In this document: positions 42,356 to 50,450 of the stretch, piece after piece | Layout: the number at the start of each line of letters is the position of its first letter | How positions within the stretch are numbered: the stretch's first letter is position 1 | Assembly: GCA_016840065.1 (NCBI GenBank) | Contig: JAEOTB010000115.1 | Coordinates: 1 to 51,111 of the forward strand | Source: Candidatus Hermodarchaeota archaeon | GTDB taxonomy: Archaea; Asgardarchaeota; Hermodarchaeia; Hermodarchaeales; Hermodarchaeaceae | Length of the DNA: 51,111 nt | Reading direction: 5' to 3' | Program-made: the position numbers and the translations under genes | Notes under the pieces: generated by a model | The model's input: only the letters and a program-made list of their open reading frames with translations | What the model was told of the DNA's origin: nothing | Databases searched by the model: none

Positions 42356-42475
42356 ACTAGACTTCACATTCCTAGAGTGTTACTATCCTAGATTTCTTGT
42401 CTGATTCACCTTTAAATTTGCTGATTCGTGGGAAAGTTGGGTCAGCTTGCTATTCTATTATTTCAAGGTAGGCGA

Positions 42476-42484
42476 AAATATATG
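42476..42484 (+). promoter_or_regulatory. Putative TATA box for trpB2
   Basis: AAAATATAT lies about 20-28 bases upstream of the ATG at 42504. That distance matches the usual 26 bases from TATA to transcription start, so the mRNA is probably leaderless, in keeping with the absence of a ribosome binding site. Confidence 0.45.
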
Positions 42485-42503
42485 AGGCGACGAGTAACTG
42501 GGT

Positions 42504-43850
42504 ATGACTAACTGGGTTTCAATTGGGACGACAATAATGCCTGACACCAATAACCAATTCAACTTACCTGTCGACGAGTTGCCAAGGAAATGGTACAATA
42601 TAGCTTCTGATTTACCTGAGCCACTTCCTCCTCCTAAGGATCCATCAGAGGGACCTTCCCGGGTCGAGATGCTACCGAAGTTCATTCTGAAGACTTGTCT
42701 CGGACAAGAAATGTCTTCAGACAGCTGGATAGACATCCCAAAGGGCATCCGGGAGCTTTTCATTCAAGCTGGGCGACCTCGCCCCTTAATGCGAGCCTCC
42801 AGACTGGAAAAAGCGCTAAAATTACCGAAGACAATTCGACTCTATTATAAACGAGAGGATCTCAGCCCCACAGGTTCACACAAAGTCAATACCGCATTGG
42901 CACAGACCTACTATGCTGTGAAAGAAGGGTACTCTGAGGTAGTCACGGAGACAGGAGCTGGACAATGGGGGTCAGCTCTTTCATATGCAGCTGCATTGAA
43001 TGACTTGAAGTGCCGTGTTTTCTGGACGCGAGCCGCGTATCGGTGGAAGCCAGGTCGTCGTACACTCATGAATCTATATGGCTCCGATGTGTTTGCTTCA
43101 CCAAGTAAAGAGACCAAGTTTGGCCGTAAACTCCTAAAACAGAATCCACAACATGTTGGCAGCCTCGGCATAGCCATCAGTGAAGGTATTGAGGACGCGT
43201 TAAACCGAGATGGCAGCATCTATTGTCTCGGAAGTGTCCTCAACCATGTACTTACACACCAGACCATTATCGGATTAGAAGCGATTGAGCAGTTCAAACT
43301 AGCAGACGATGAACCTACCCTCCTAACTGGTTGTTTTGGTGGAGGAAGCAATCTAGGCGGTTTTGTAATACCCTTTGCAGGTGAAGTACTCAGGAAGAAA
43401 CGAGAGTGCACATTCCTTGCATCGCAAAGTGAAGCCGCTCCCAACCTGGTAAAAGGGAAGTACATGTACGATCATGGTGACCATGCAGGACTAACCCCCC
43501 TCCTCAAAATGTACTCTTTGGGTCACGATGCGGAACTCCCAGAAATCTGGGCTGAGGGCATTCGGTATTCCAGCGCTGCTCCTCTGATGAGCGCTCTTCG
43601 ACACCATGGGCTTTTAGATGCGGTCGCATACCCAGTTGATGAGGTTCATGTGTTCACTCAGACCCGACGCTTCATTAGGACAGAAGGGTTCATCCCTGCT
43701 CCTGAGAGCTCTTACGGCGTGTGTGCTGCTATAGACAAAGCTCTGGAATTCAAGCAAAAGGGCGAAGAAGCAGTCATCGGCTTTAACGTGAGCGGACACG
43801 GATTCCTAGACATGCAAGGTTTTGCAAAACCATTAGGACTCGAATTTTAA
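42504..43850 (+). CDS. trpB2: Tryptophan synthase beta-like protein, TrpB2 type
   Basis: A 448-residue PLP enzyme. The Schiff-base Lys is in PTGSHKVNTA, the active-site Glu in ETGAGQWGSAL, and the PLP-phosphate loop in TGCFGGGSNLGG. The GQWGSA wording, long N-terminal region and large insert (SSDSWIDIPKGIREL) mark the TrpB2 class rather than TrpB1. TrpB2 makes tryptophan from indole and serine, and occurs without an adjacent alpha subunit in many archaea; no trpA is here. The promoter is close enough for a leaderless message. Confidence 0.93.
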   Translation: MTNWVSIGTTIMPDTNNQFNLPVDELPRKWYNIASDLPEPLPPPKDPSEGPSRVEMLPKFILKTCLGQEMSSDSWIDIPKGIRELFIQAGRPRPLMRASRLEKALKLPKTIRLYYKREDLSPTGSHKVNTALAQTYYAVKEGYSEVVTETGAGQWGSALSYAAALNDLKCRVFWTRAAYRWKPGRRTLMNLYGSDVFASPSKETKFGRKLLKQNPQHVGSLGIAISEGIEDALNRDGSIYCLGSVLNHVLTHQTIIGLEAIEQFKLADDEPTLLTGCFGGGSNLGGFVIPFAGEVLRKKRECTFLASQSEAAPNLVKGKYMYDHGDHAGLTPLLKMYSLGHDAELPEIWAEGIRYSSAAPLMSALRHHGLLDAVAYPVDEVHVFTQTRRFIRTEGFIPAPESSYGVCAAIDKALEFKQKGEEAVIGFNVSGHGFLDMQGFAKPLGLEF

Positions 43851-43864
43851 ACATTGGAAACGAA

Positions 43865-44572
43865 TCAGCTTGGCTTTCGTAGTGTGAACCAGTGCCAGGT
43901 TGGATGACCTAGTCCTTGCTCAGAGCTGATGATATCAAAGCCGTGGGTTTCAGCTAATTCATCAACTTCTTCTTTAGAAAGGAAGTAGCGATCAAGAAGG
44001 CTAACATTTCTTCGTTCAATGTCACGACGAGTCTGAAAACGGAAGAAGCCACCAGGCCGCAAAACACGGTGTGCCTCACGGAAGTAGCCAGATATCGTGT
44101 TCAGGTTCATGTGCTGGAAGGCTATTACCGAGTACACAAAATCAACCGTAGCGGTTGGTAGAGGTATAGTACTCCCATTGTTTTGAATCACTTCCACATT
44201 TGAGTAGCTACGAAGTCGATACCGAGCGTATTGCACCATATCGGCACTGAAATCAATGCCTATAACCTGACGAAACCGAGACGCCATTGGAGCTAGAATT
44301 CGGCCTGGACCACAGCCAATTTCAAGGACATGCCATGAAGGCTTCTGGTGGGATGCGAGAGCAGGTAGAATCCAAGACTCTACCCACTGATGACCAGTTT
44401 GGGCCCAAGCCTTCTCGTCTGTTGATGAACGGCTGTAAGTGATTCTCCGCAACCAGCTTCTATCACCTTGCCATACCTCGGGGTTTTCAGAGCCGCCCCT
44501 CATCCAAAGGAAGATGTTTCGCAGTAATCGAAGCGGAGGACATCGCTGAATCAAAGTTTTGATGTTCACCAA
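43865..44572 (-). CDS. Class I SAM-dependent methyltransferase
   Basis: A 235-residue protein with the Rossmann-like methyltransferase core: motif I VLEIGCGPGRILAP, acidic motif II VIGIDFSADMVQYA, motif IV VDFVYSVIAFQHM and LRPGGFFRFQT. The N-terminal 55 residues are basic and include LRNIFLWMRGG. The start is a TTG at 44572 or GTG at 44569. It follows the CAAX protease gene by 25 bases on the minus strand. The substrate is unknown. Confidence 0.88.
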   Translation of the reverse strand: MVNIKTLIQRCPPLRLLRNIFLWMRGGSENPEVWQGDRSWLRRITYSRSSTDEKAWAQTGHQWVESWILPALASHQKPSWHVLEIGCGPGRILAPMASRFRQVIGIDFSADMVQYARYRLRSYSNVEVIQNNGSTIPLPTATVDFVYSVIAFQHMNLNTISGYFREAHRVLRPGGFFRFQTRRDIERRNVSLLDRYFLSKEEVDELAETHGFDIISSEQGLGHPTWHWFTLRKPS

Positions 44573-44597
44573 CAGCTATTCGCTCCTCGTAGTCAAC

Positions 44598-45338
44598 CTA
44601 GAACCCGATAAGTGGTGCAAAATAGATAACCACTATTGCTATTATGTTATTTGTAGCATGAGCAGCCCAGGGCACATAAAGACTCCATTTCCTCAGCTGG
44701 AACATATAGCCCCAATTCAAAGACATAAAGAAGAGAGGGAGAAACCTCCAAGGGTCAAGGTGAATCAGGGCAAAGAGCCCAGCACCGAGGACCAAACCTC
44801 CCCTTGCGCCGTAGTGATTCTCTGCTCCCTGCTGAATAACCCCCCGAGCGAATACTTCCTCGCAAAAACCCACAAGTACAATCATCATAATGATCCATAA
44901 AATAAACTCAATGGGGGATGTGGGTGTAAGTGTTTCACTCATGATATCGAAGTAAATTTGTGGTGGGGGTAGAAGCCATCTCCATAGAATGGTAATAGGA
45001 ATTGTTGCCACTAATGTGAAGAGTCCAATAGCCACGCCTACAAAGATGTCAGTGACAATGCTCTGGAGACCCTTGTGGGGACGAAGACCAATTTCGTCTA
45101 TGATTCTTGCTATCCATTGAGTGTTTTGGGGCTGGGGGATATCTCCTGTTTCGGTGGGTTTCTTTGATGTCCACCAAATCACAGGGAGTAGCGCAGCCAT
45201 TAGTAAGGAGAGCTCGGTTAACGCCAACCCAAAAAGTACATGAAATTGTAGAGTCAGAATCCCAACTGTAATCAAGAAAACGAGTCCAATGGCAACCACG
45301 GCTCCAGATATTCCGATCGGCCAAGTCGCTCTGGGCAT
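44598..45338 (-). CDS. CAAX-protease-like (CPBP family) membrane protein
   Basis: About 246 residues from the ATG at 45338, which has GGTGA six bases upstream; the frame runs on to 45626, but that overlaps the PLD gene and is not protein-like. Six to seven membrane helices are visible. The family motifs are EEVFARGVIQQ (the Glu-Glu pair with Arg), FALIHLDPWRF and the final HATNN, which together form the glutamate/histidine metalloprotease site. CPBP proteins process prenylated or other membrane substrates, or act in peptide immunity. It lies in a minus-strand run with DUF763 and PLD genes. Confidence 0.88.
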   Translation of the reverse strand: MPRATWPIGISGAVVAIGLVFLITVGILTLQFHVLFGLALTELSLLMAALLPVIWWTSKKPTETGDIPQPQNTQWIARIIDEIGLRPHKGLQSIVTDIFVGVAIGLFTLVATIPITILWRWLLPPPQIYFDIMSETLTPTSPIEFILWIIMMIVLVGFCEEVFARGVIQQGAENHYGARGGLVLGAGLFALIHLDPWRFLPLFFMSLNWGYMFQLRKWSLYVPWAAHATNNIIAIVVIYFAPLIGF

Positions 45339-45396
45339 AGCATTCACCGGTTCTAGCAGAGCATCAGGAACTCTTAGTATGATAAAACGTTTCGCT

Positions 45397-46029
45397 TCAG
45401 GTTCCTGAATGGATACCTTGGCATTTGTTCCCTCTATGATAATAACAGCCTTGACACTGACTACCCGACCACACCCGATCGATAGCTTCTCGAATCCTCG
45501 TGATAGCAACAGGATTATTAGTCGTGAAGCCGACCTCGAAGTTGCGACGAGCTTTGCTTCGCATTCCCAGACCAGCTCCTGTGAGGTTTGCAGAGCCAGC
45601 ATACGCAAACCTATCGTCGACAACAACTAGCTTCATATGTTGCCGACCACAAAAGGCGAAATGAATATCGTCTCTGCTACTAAGCTCTTTGAAGACAAAG
45701 GATTTCTGGGCACCATCATGAGCGAGGAAATAGAACTCGACACCTTGCTTTCCTTTTTCTTTCACGATGTCTGAAAACCTCATTTTCATGCCACGGTATT
45801 CAAGATAAGGGTTCTTCAGGTTAGCCGTCGCTACTAAGACAAGGCGTTGGGCTTTTAGCAGCCCATCCCGCATAACCTTCTGATAGATGTCCCAGTCAAA
45901 ATGTAACTTGAAGGTTTCACCAATCATTTCAGAATCGCCATAACCGAATCTTGAATTCATTATCCTATGGTTTCTAGGCGAAATTTCGTGCTTAAGAATG
46001 ATGGCAATCGGAATTACCTGACTAGGCAA
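45397..46029 (-). CDS. Phospholipase D-like domain protein (single HKD-type motif)
   Basis: A 210-residue protein with one PLD half-site: RQHMKLVVVDDRFAYAGSANLTG, the H-x-K...G-S-x-N pattern. With a single motif it must dimerise to form an active site, as in Nuc-type endonucleases. The C-terminus ends in a small cysteine group CQGCYYHRGNKCQG, possibly metal-binding. The start overlaps the end of the DUF763 gene by eight bases, so the two are coupled. A nuclease role is more likely than lipid hydrolysis, given the HhH-like protein upstream; that is inferred. Confidence 0.83.
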   Translation of the reverse strand: MPSQVIPIAIILKHEISPRNHRIMNSRFGYGDSEMIGETFKLHFDWDIYQKVMRDGLLKAQRLVLVATANLKNPYLEYRGMKMRFSDIVKEKGKQGVEFYFLAHDGAQKSFVFKELSSRDDIHFAFCGRQHMKLVVVDDRFAYAGSANLTGAGLGMRSKARRNFEVGFTTNNPVAITRIREAIDRVWSGSQCQGCYYHRGNKCQGIHSGT

Positions 46030-47197
46030 CTGAGCGCTCAGTGAATGGTATCCGATAATAGGGTTGGTAATTTCGTAGGCGACGAAATGCGTGTAGCTTT
46101 TCTGGACGCCCGACCTTTGCCTTGTCTATTGCCCCCTCAAGGAAGGTAATTGCCTCGTCATAGGCCTTGCGATCAACTGGATAGGGGACACCGTCTTTAC
46201 CGCCAAACGCATAGGTCATGCGAACAGGATCCGCCCAAGAAGGTGCTTCGCCATATACAATTTCGCTGAGAAGTGCTAGTCCGCGTATAGTACTTGCACC
46301 CATTCCTTGGATGGCAAGAAGTTCTTCGAAGTTTGCAGGTTGTGCATCAAATACTTGGTTAACTGCGCGCCAATTCATCCTTTCAGGGAAGACCTCATGG
46401 TAGGGTATTATAGAAGGTTCAGCCAATGTGGTTTGTGGCCCCTCAACCCACAACATCAAAGTTGTTTTCTGATAGGAAAACTGGGTCTTGTAGGCATCGA
46501 ATTGCCTTTGCAGTGCCTCTGGCTTCGTTTCGCAAGCAATTGCTGTGCTGGCTATACGACAGTCTCTGCTTTCCCTTGCTGTCATATCTAATACTAGTTG
46601 TTGTCTTTTCCTAGAGAAGAGACCAGAGTGGGGCTCATCGACGAAAGACTTGAGATCCTTAGAAATCCAGTGGTAGCGTCGAGATGTACGGGTTTCCTCA
46701 TTCATCCCCTGTTGGACAACTGTCCAGTTTCCCTCCTCTGTGTCCAAGAAGAAAGAATGATGATACAGCTGGTAGCCATCCTGTAATGCGGCAGAGTCTA
46801 CCTTTGCCACCATTCGACTTGCACGGATCAGCTTATGAGCGGTATCCTCGCCTAGGCGGAGTTCATCTGCGATGGCTAGTAACTCATGAGGAGTTCGACG
46901 GCTCCTTGCTCCCTTTCCTCCCGCAACGGCTATTCCATGTTTATCTGGTGTCAACACCGTGCGAAGTACACCACAGAGCACCGTGGTGGTTCCGGATGAA
47001 TCCCAATCATATCCTAGTACATTGCTTAGGGCTTGGAACCATAAGGGATCTCCCAACCGAGTTAGACACTCTGCAATGCCATGTTCATCAACCATCACTT
47101 GGAAGAGAGCGTCTGCCATCGGCATCATTCTCTTCACTAGCCAATGCGGTGCTCGCCCAGGGTGCAGCCGCATCTCAGCTATTCCTGCCCGTTTCAT
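46022..47197 (-). CDS. DUF763-family protein
   Basis: A 391-residue protein matching DUF763: an opening MKRAGIAEMRLHPGRAPHWLV, the segment DPLWFQALSNVLGYDWDSSGTTTVLCG, and GIAVAGGKGARSRRTP. The region LLAIQGMGASTIRGLALLSEIVYG resembles a helix-hairpin-helix DNA-binding unit, and the end with AFGGKDGVPYPV is typical of the family. The start is the ATG at 47197; a further ATG lies at 47203. It precedes the PLD-like gene with an overlap. The family is largely uncharacterised; a DNA-related role is implied by the HhH. Confidence 0.9.
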   Translation of the reverse strand: MKRAGIAEMRLHPGRAPHWLVKRMMPMADALFQVMVDEHGIAECLTRLGDPLWFQALSNVLGYDWDSSGTTTVLCGVLRTVLTPDKHGIAVAGGKGARSRRTPHELLAIADELRLGEDTAHKLIRASRMVAKVDSAALQDGYQLYHHSFFLDTEEGNWTVVQQGMNEETRTSRRYHWISKDLKSFVDEPHSGLFSRKRQQLVLDMTARESRDCRIASTAIACETKPEALQRQFDAYKTQFSYQKTTLMLWVEGPQTTLAEPSIIPYHEVFPERMNWRAVNQVFDAQPANFEELLAIQGMGASTIRGLALLSEIVYGEAPSWADPVRMTYAFGGKDGVPYPVDRKAYDEAITFLEGAIDKAKVGRPEKLHAFRRLRNYQPYYRIPFTERSVA

Positions 47198-47284
47198 TGT
47201 CATCTAGTTCCACTCGCGCCCACAAATAGCTCTCAGGGTGTTGAAAAAGGGAGAGACGCCATGGGAAAAGTGAACGAGATTTGG

Positions 47285-48193
47285 TTACACTAGCGAGACA
47301 GCGATTGCTGTGAGCATTATCCCTAGAACGCAGGCAATGATGCCAGCTAGTGTACGCCACCCTACTTTTTCTTGTAAGCCCCGCCAACCAATTATTGCAG
47401 CAAAGAGTGGTGTTAACGATGATAGAATAGTTGCTGGAGTAGTACCTGCTAGCAGAAGGCCTACTGTGAAGGCGATGTATCCTGCAGCGAGTGCGATTAT
47501 TCCACCAGCGCCTAGAATCCACCAAGCCCGTCTTGATATACGAAAACCATCCCGTCCCTTTTTAGTACCTAAGGCTAGTGGTGTCAACACAACAAGGGCG
47601 ATGACAAGTCGAAGTATTGCTACTAGAATTAAGTGAGCAGTTTCAAGTACCTCAGACAACATGATAATACTGATGCTCCAAGAGATTGCAGTAGCTAATG
47701 CCGCCGCTGCACCTAACCATAATGCGCGCTGAGCTACTTTTGAATCGACAGATATCGAGGAGTCTAGCTGGCTTCCCAACAGAATTACTCCAATAACAGC
47801 ACTGAAGGCTGCCAGGATCATTAGAGCGTGTACAACTTCATGGAGGAAGACAAACTGGAGAACCACCACGAATATTGGGTAGATTGCTGTAAGTGGGGTG
47901 GCTCGACTGATTCCAATACGCTGTAAGGAGATGAAGTATAGTACGTCGCCAATGACAAAGGCGAACAGGCTACTCCCTAATATTAACCACATATCCGATA
48001 GGGTGAGAAGGTACGTAAGAGGATAGACGTTTAGGAATAGCCCGATGACGGCTAGTGTAGCGAGGGCTGGTGTTGATCTTAAGACATTCGCTGTAATCGG
48101 CGATACATTTGCAGCACCCTTCTTGTAGAGGGCTGCACTCACTGCCCAACAGAATGCGGCAATAACAGCAGCTGTCAAGCCTAGAAGCATCAT
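47285..48193 (-). CDS. EamA/DMT-family membrane transporter
   Basis: A 302-residue membrane protein with two EamA repeats of five helices each. The first repeat includes AAFCWAVSAALYKKGA and LYFISLQRIGISRATPLTAIYPI; the second AISWSISIIMLSEVLE and YIAFTVGLLLAGTTPATILSSLTPLFAAIIGW. Members export or import small metabolites such as amino acids or nucleotide sugars. No substrate clue is present. The ATG at 48193 or 48190 is the start. Confidence 0.9.
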   Translation of the reverse strand: MMLLGLTAAVIAAFCWAVSAALYKKGAANVSPITANVLRSTPALATLAVIGLFLNVYPLTYLLTLSDMWLILGSSLFAFVIGDVLYFISLQRIGISRATPLTAIYPIFVVVLQFVFLHEVVHALMILAAFSAVIGVILLGSQLDSSISVDSKVAQRALWLGAAAALATAISWSISIIMLSEVLETAHLILVAILRLVIALVVLTPLALGTKKGRDGFRISRRAWWILGAGGIIALAAGYIAFTVGLLLAGTTPATILSSLTPLFAAIIGWRGLQEKVGWRTLAGIIACVLGIMLTAIAVSLV

Positions 48194-48247
48194 AATAGCT
48201 CATCCCCTTATATCGGTCACTCCTTTATTCTTTGGTTTGTGGATGTG

Positions 48248-49819
48248 TTATTGGTGTTTGGATTTCAACAAGGGGAATAGGCGGCTGAGTTCGGGTGATA
48301 GGAGCCGGGGTATCTTGCTTTGTACTGGATCCTTTCCTTGCTTTAACAGCACAGCTTCAAAGCCGCCAAGCTCGACAGGAGTAATGACTGGTTTGGATAA
48401 TACACCGACTTCACGTTGATATTCATAATAGATAGTCGCTTGATGGAGGAGTTCATCAACAACAGCTGTAAACTCTTCAAGGTCGCTTGGAGGTTGGGTG
48501 AATTCGATGAACAGATGGTGTCGCGTGTATTTTTCGGTGATTTCGGGTAACAATGCAAAATCTACAAAGCTAGTACTAAACTTCTCACAAGCACTATCTA
48601 GAGCCCGGAGAAATAGTTCCTCACTCATTCGTTCTCCAACGATATTCACAAGTGCTGTTTTTCGGCTTATTTCACCAAAGATTGGCGGGTCCAGTTCGCT
48701 AAAGGTTACAAGATCCCCAAGATCATATCTATAGAAGCCACCATTGTTGGTAAGAAGAATGCGGTAGGGTTTTCCCTGCTTCACTTCGCTGAGCGGAATC
48801 GGTTGAGCAGCCTCTTCTTCGTCTGGTATGAATTCGAAGAAGGTTCGGTTAATCCTTGGAAAAAGCCCTTTCTCTGGGTAAATCTGGACACCAAGCGACC
48901 CTTCATTGGCCCCATAAGTTTGCCAAATGTCAATGTCGTCCCCAAGTAAATCGTATATGATTCTCTTATGGTGTGTGACTGACATTCCTCCTGAAATGAA
49001 TACACGAAAGTCAGGCCAGAGTTCCTTGAGGTCGATTATTCCGTCTTGTGAGACTTGGCGGAGGCGGTTCTTTGTTTTATTATCCAGTTCTGGGTCAGCA
49101 AGAAATCGGTCTAGATATTGATTTCTAAGCTTACTAAGTAATGATACAACATTGGCGGTTACACCAATTGTTGTTCTGACATCAGCTTCAGCCGCGTATC
49201 TTGCGGTTAGATAGGCTTTCTTTTCGTAATCACGGATTGCGCTTACTTCCCTAGGTGGTACACCTCTTGGGTTCCCCCCCAAGAGTTGTAAATTGGTTGG
49301 TAGTGGGATATCTGTTATCGCCCCTGAGAAATAGGCAATATCATATGGACCAATCCTTCTACCAGTATTGGGCGGGGAGATTAGAGATAGAGCCGTTCCA
49401 TCCATTACATCGTAGTTTCCAGTGTGGACCATGTAGAAGATGCTTCTCTGTAAGAAATCCTGGGTTAGCTCCTGAACCCTGTGTTCGCCCAATGGGAATT
49501 GTTTGGGGATTCCTGAGGTGCCAGCTGTTTCTAGAAAAATCAGGATTTTATCAGGAAATAGAACGTTCTGTTCTCCCTGACCGCATCTTTCGATATAGGG
49601 CTTCATACTATCAAAGCTGCCGATGGGCACCCTTTCTTGGAAGTCCTTGATAGATTTTATCTCTGCGAAACCGTGCTGCTTTCCAAAAACTGTATTCTTG
49701 CAGCGTTTCAGTATCCTTCGAAGGCAATTCTCCTGAGCAGCAGCTGGGTCCTCTAGTTGTTTCAGCAGTGGCAGGCACAATCTCTTGTAAGCTAGCCCAA
49801 CAAGAGGCTCTCGGGACAT
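48248..49819 (-). CDS. GH3-like adenylate-forming protein
   Basis: A 523-residue protein of the GH3 branch of the adenylate-forming superfamily. ATP motif ETAGTSGIPKQFPL, motif QTYGANEGSLGVQ and the motif FYRYDLGDLVTF are all in their usual order, with the C-terminal domain after about residue 390. Plant members join amino acids to plant hormones such as auxin; the archaeal substrates are unknown. GH3-like genes are known from bacteria and some archaea. It is divergent from the YjbQ gene, separated by about 125 bases. Confidence 0.88.
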   Translation of the reverse strand: MSREPLVGLAYKRLCLPLLKQLEDPAAAQENCLRRILKRCKNTVFGKQHGFAEIKSIKDFQERVPIGSFDSMKPYIERCGQGEQNVLFPDKILIFLETAGTSGIPKQFPLGEHRVQELTQDFLQRSIFYMVHTGNYDVMDGTALSLISPPNTGRRIGPYDIAYFSGAITDIPLPTNLQLLGGNPRGVPPREVSAIRDYEKKAYLTARYAAEADVRTTIGVTANVVSLLSKLRNQYLDRFLADPELDNKTKNRLRQVSQDGIIDLKELWPDFRVFISGGMSVTHHKRIIYDLLGDDIDIWQTYGANEGSLGVQIYPEKGLFPRINRTFFEFIPDEEEAAQPIPLSEVKQGKPYRILLTNNGGFYRYDLGDLVTFSELDPPIFGEISRKTALVNIVGERMSEELFLRALDSACEKFSTSFVDFALLPEITEKYTRHHLFIEFTQPPSDLEEFTAVVDELLHQATIYYEYQREVGVLSKPVITPVELGGFEAVLLKQGKDPVQSKIPRLLSPELSRLFPLLKSKHQ

Positions 49820-49897
49820 AAGAAGATTACACCCTTAACTCAACAAAAATGCTGCCTATTCTACACCACTAATTACGGGCGCTGATCGAACCCCGAA

Positions 49898-49909
49898 TTT
49901 TTAAAGTTC
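49898..49909 (+). promoter_or_regulatory. Putative TATA box for the YjbQ gene
   Basis: TTTTTAAAGTTC lies about 35-46 bases upstream of the ATG at 49944, leaving a leader of about 15 bases that contains the ribosome site GGTGA at 49931-49935. Confidence 0.45.
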
Positions 49910-49943
49910 AGAATCAATAATTGCCTTGTTGGTGAATAGTAAA

Positions 49944-50363
49944 ATGGTAACTTACTCAGGAAGAATCAGTCTGAAAACAAAGGGTGAACCTGAAATCGTT
50001 GATATAACGGGTGAGGTTGAAGGGCATGTGAAATCTAGTGGGATTAAGTCAGGGCTGATCACCGTCTTTGTCACTGGATCTACTGGAGCTATTACAACCC
50101 TTGAATACGAACCGGGATTGCTCAAAGACCTTCCAGCAGCCTTTGAACGCTTCGCTCCGAAGGAGGCGGTTTATGAGCATCATCTTCGTTGGCAAGACGG
50201 CAACGGACACAGTCATGTTCGGGCAGCAATCATCGGTCCTAGCATCACAGTACCAATCATTGATAGTCGTATGCCCCTTGGCACATGGCAGCAAATCGTA
50301 TTCCTTGAGCTGGATAATCGTCCACGTCAGCGTACGCTAATAGTGCAAGCCATGGGAGAGTGA
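49944..50363 (+). CDS. YjbQ/UPF0047 family protein
   Basis: A 139-residue protein of the YjbQ family: GLITVFVTGSTGAITTLEYEPG near the middle, then HHLRWQDGNGHSHVRAAIIGPS with the conserved histidines, and PLGTWQQIVFLELDNRPRQR close to the end. The family has weak thiamine-phosphate synthase activity and a conserved histidine metal site; its true role is unsettled. The ATG at 49944 follows GGTGA by eight bases; the frame is open from a TTG at 49926. Confidence 0.9.
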   Translation: MVTYSGRISLKTKGEPEIVDITGEVEGHVKSSGIKSGLITVFVTGSTGAITTLEYEPGLLKDLPAAFERFAPKEAVYEHHLRWQDGNGHSHVRAAIIGPSITVPIIDSRMPLGTWQQIVFLELDNRPRQRTLIVQAMGE

Positions 50364-50405
50364 CAAGAGCTATCACAACCAGAAAGGTATTGCCGCAATC
50401 CAGCC

Positions 50406-50416
50406 TCTTAAAAGAA
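50406..50416 (+). promoter_or_regulatory. Putative TATA box for the secreted propeller gene
   Basis: TCTTAAAAGAA lies about 35-45 bases upstream of the TTG start at 50451. GAGGT at 50439-50443 supplies a ribosome site seven bases before that codon. Confidence 0.45.
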
Positions 50417-50450
50417 ATGATATACAAATTCTGTATTCGAGGTTAATCTA

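Noticed and set aside
45339..45626. N-terminal extension of the CAAX protease
   Set aside because: It overlaps the PLD gene in another frame; the ATG at 45338 has a well-placed GGTGA.
46684..47229. A 181-codon plus-strand open frame
   Set aside because: It lies wholly opposite the well-supported DUF763 gene and has the composition of a shadow frame.
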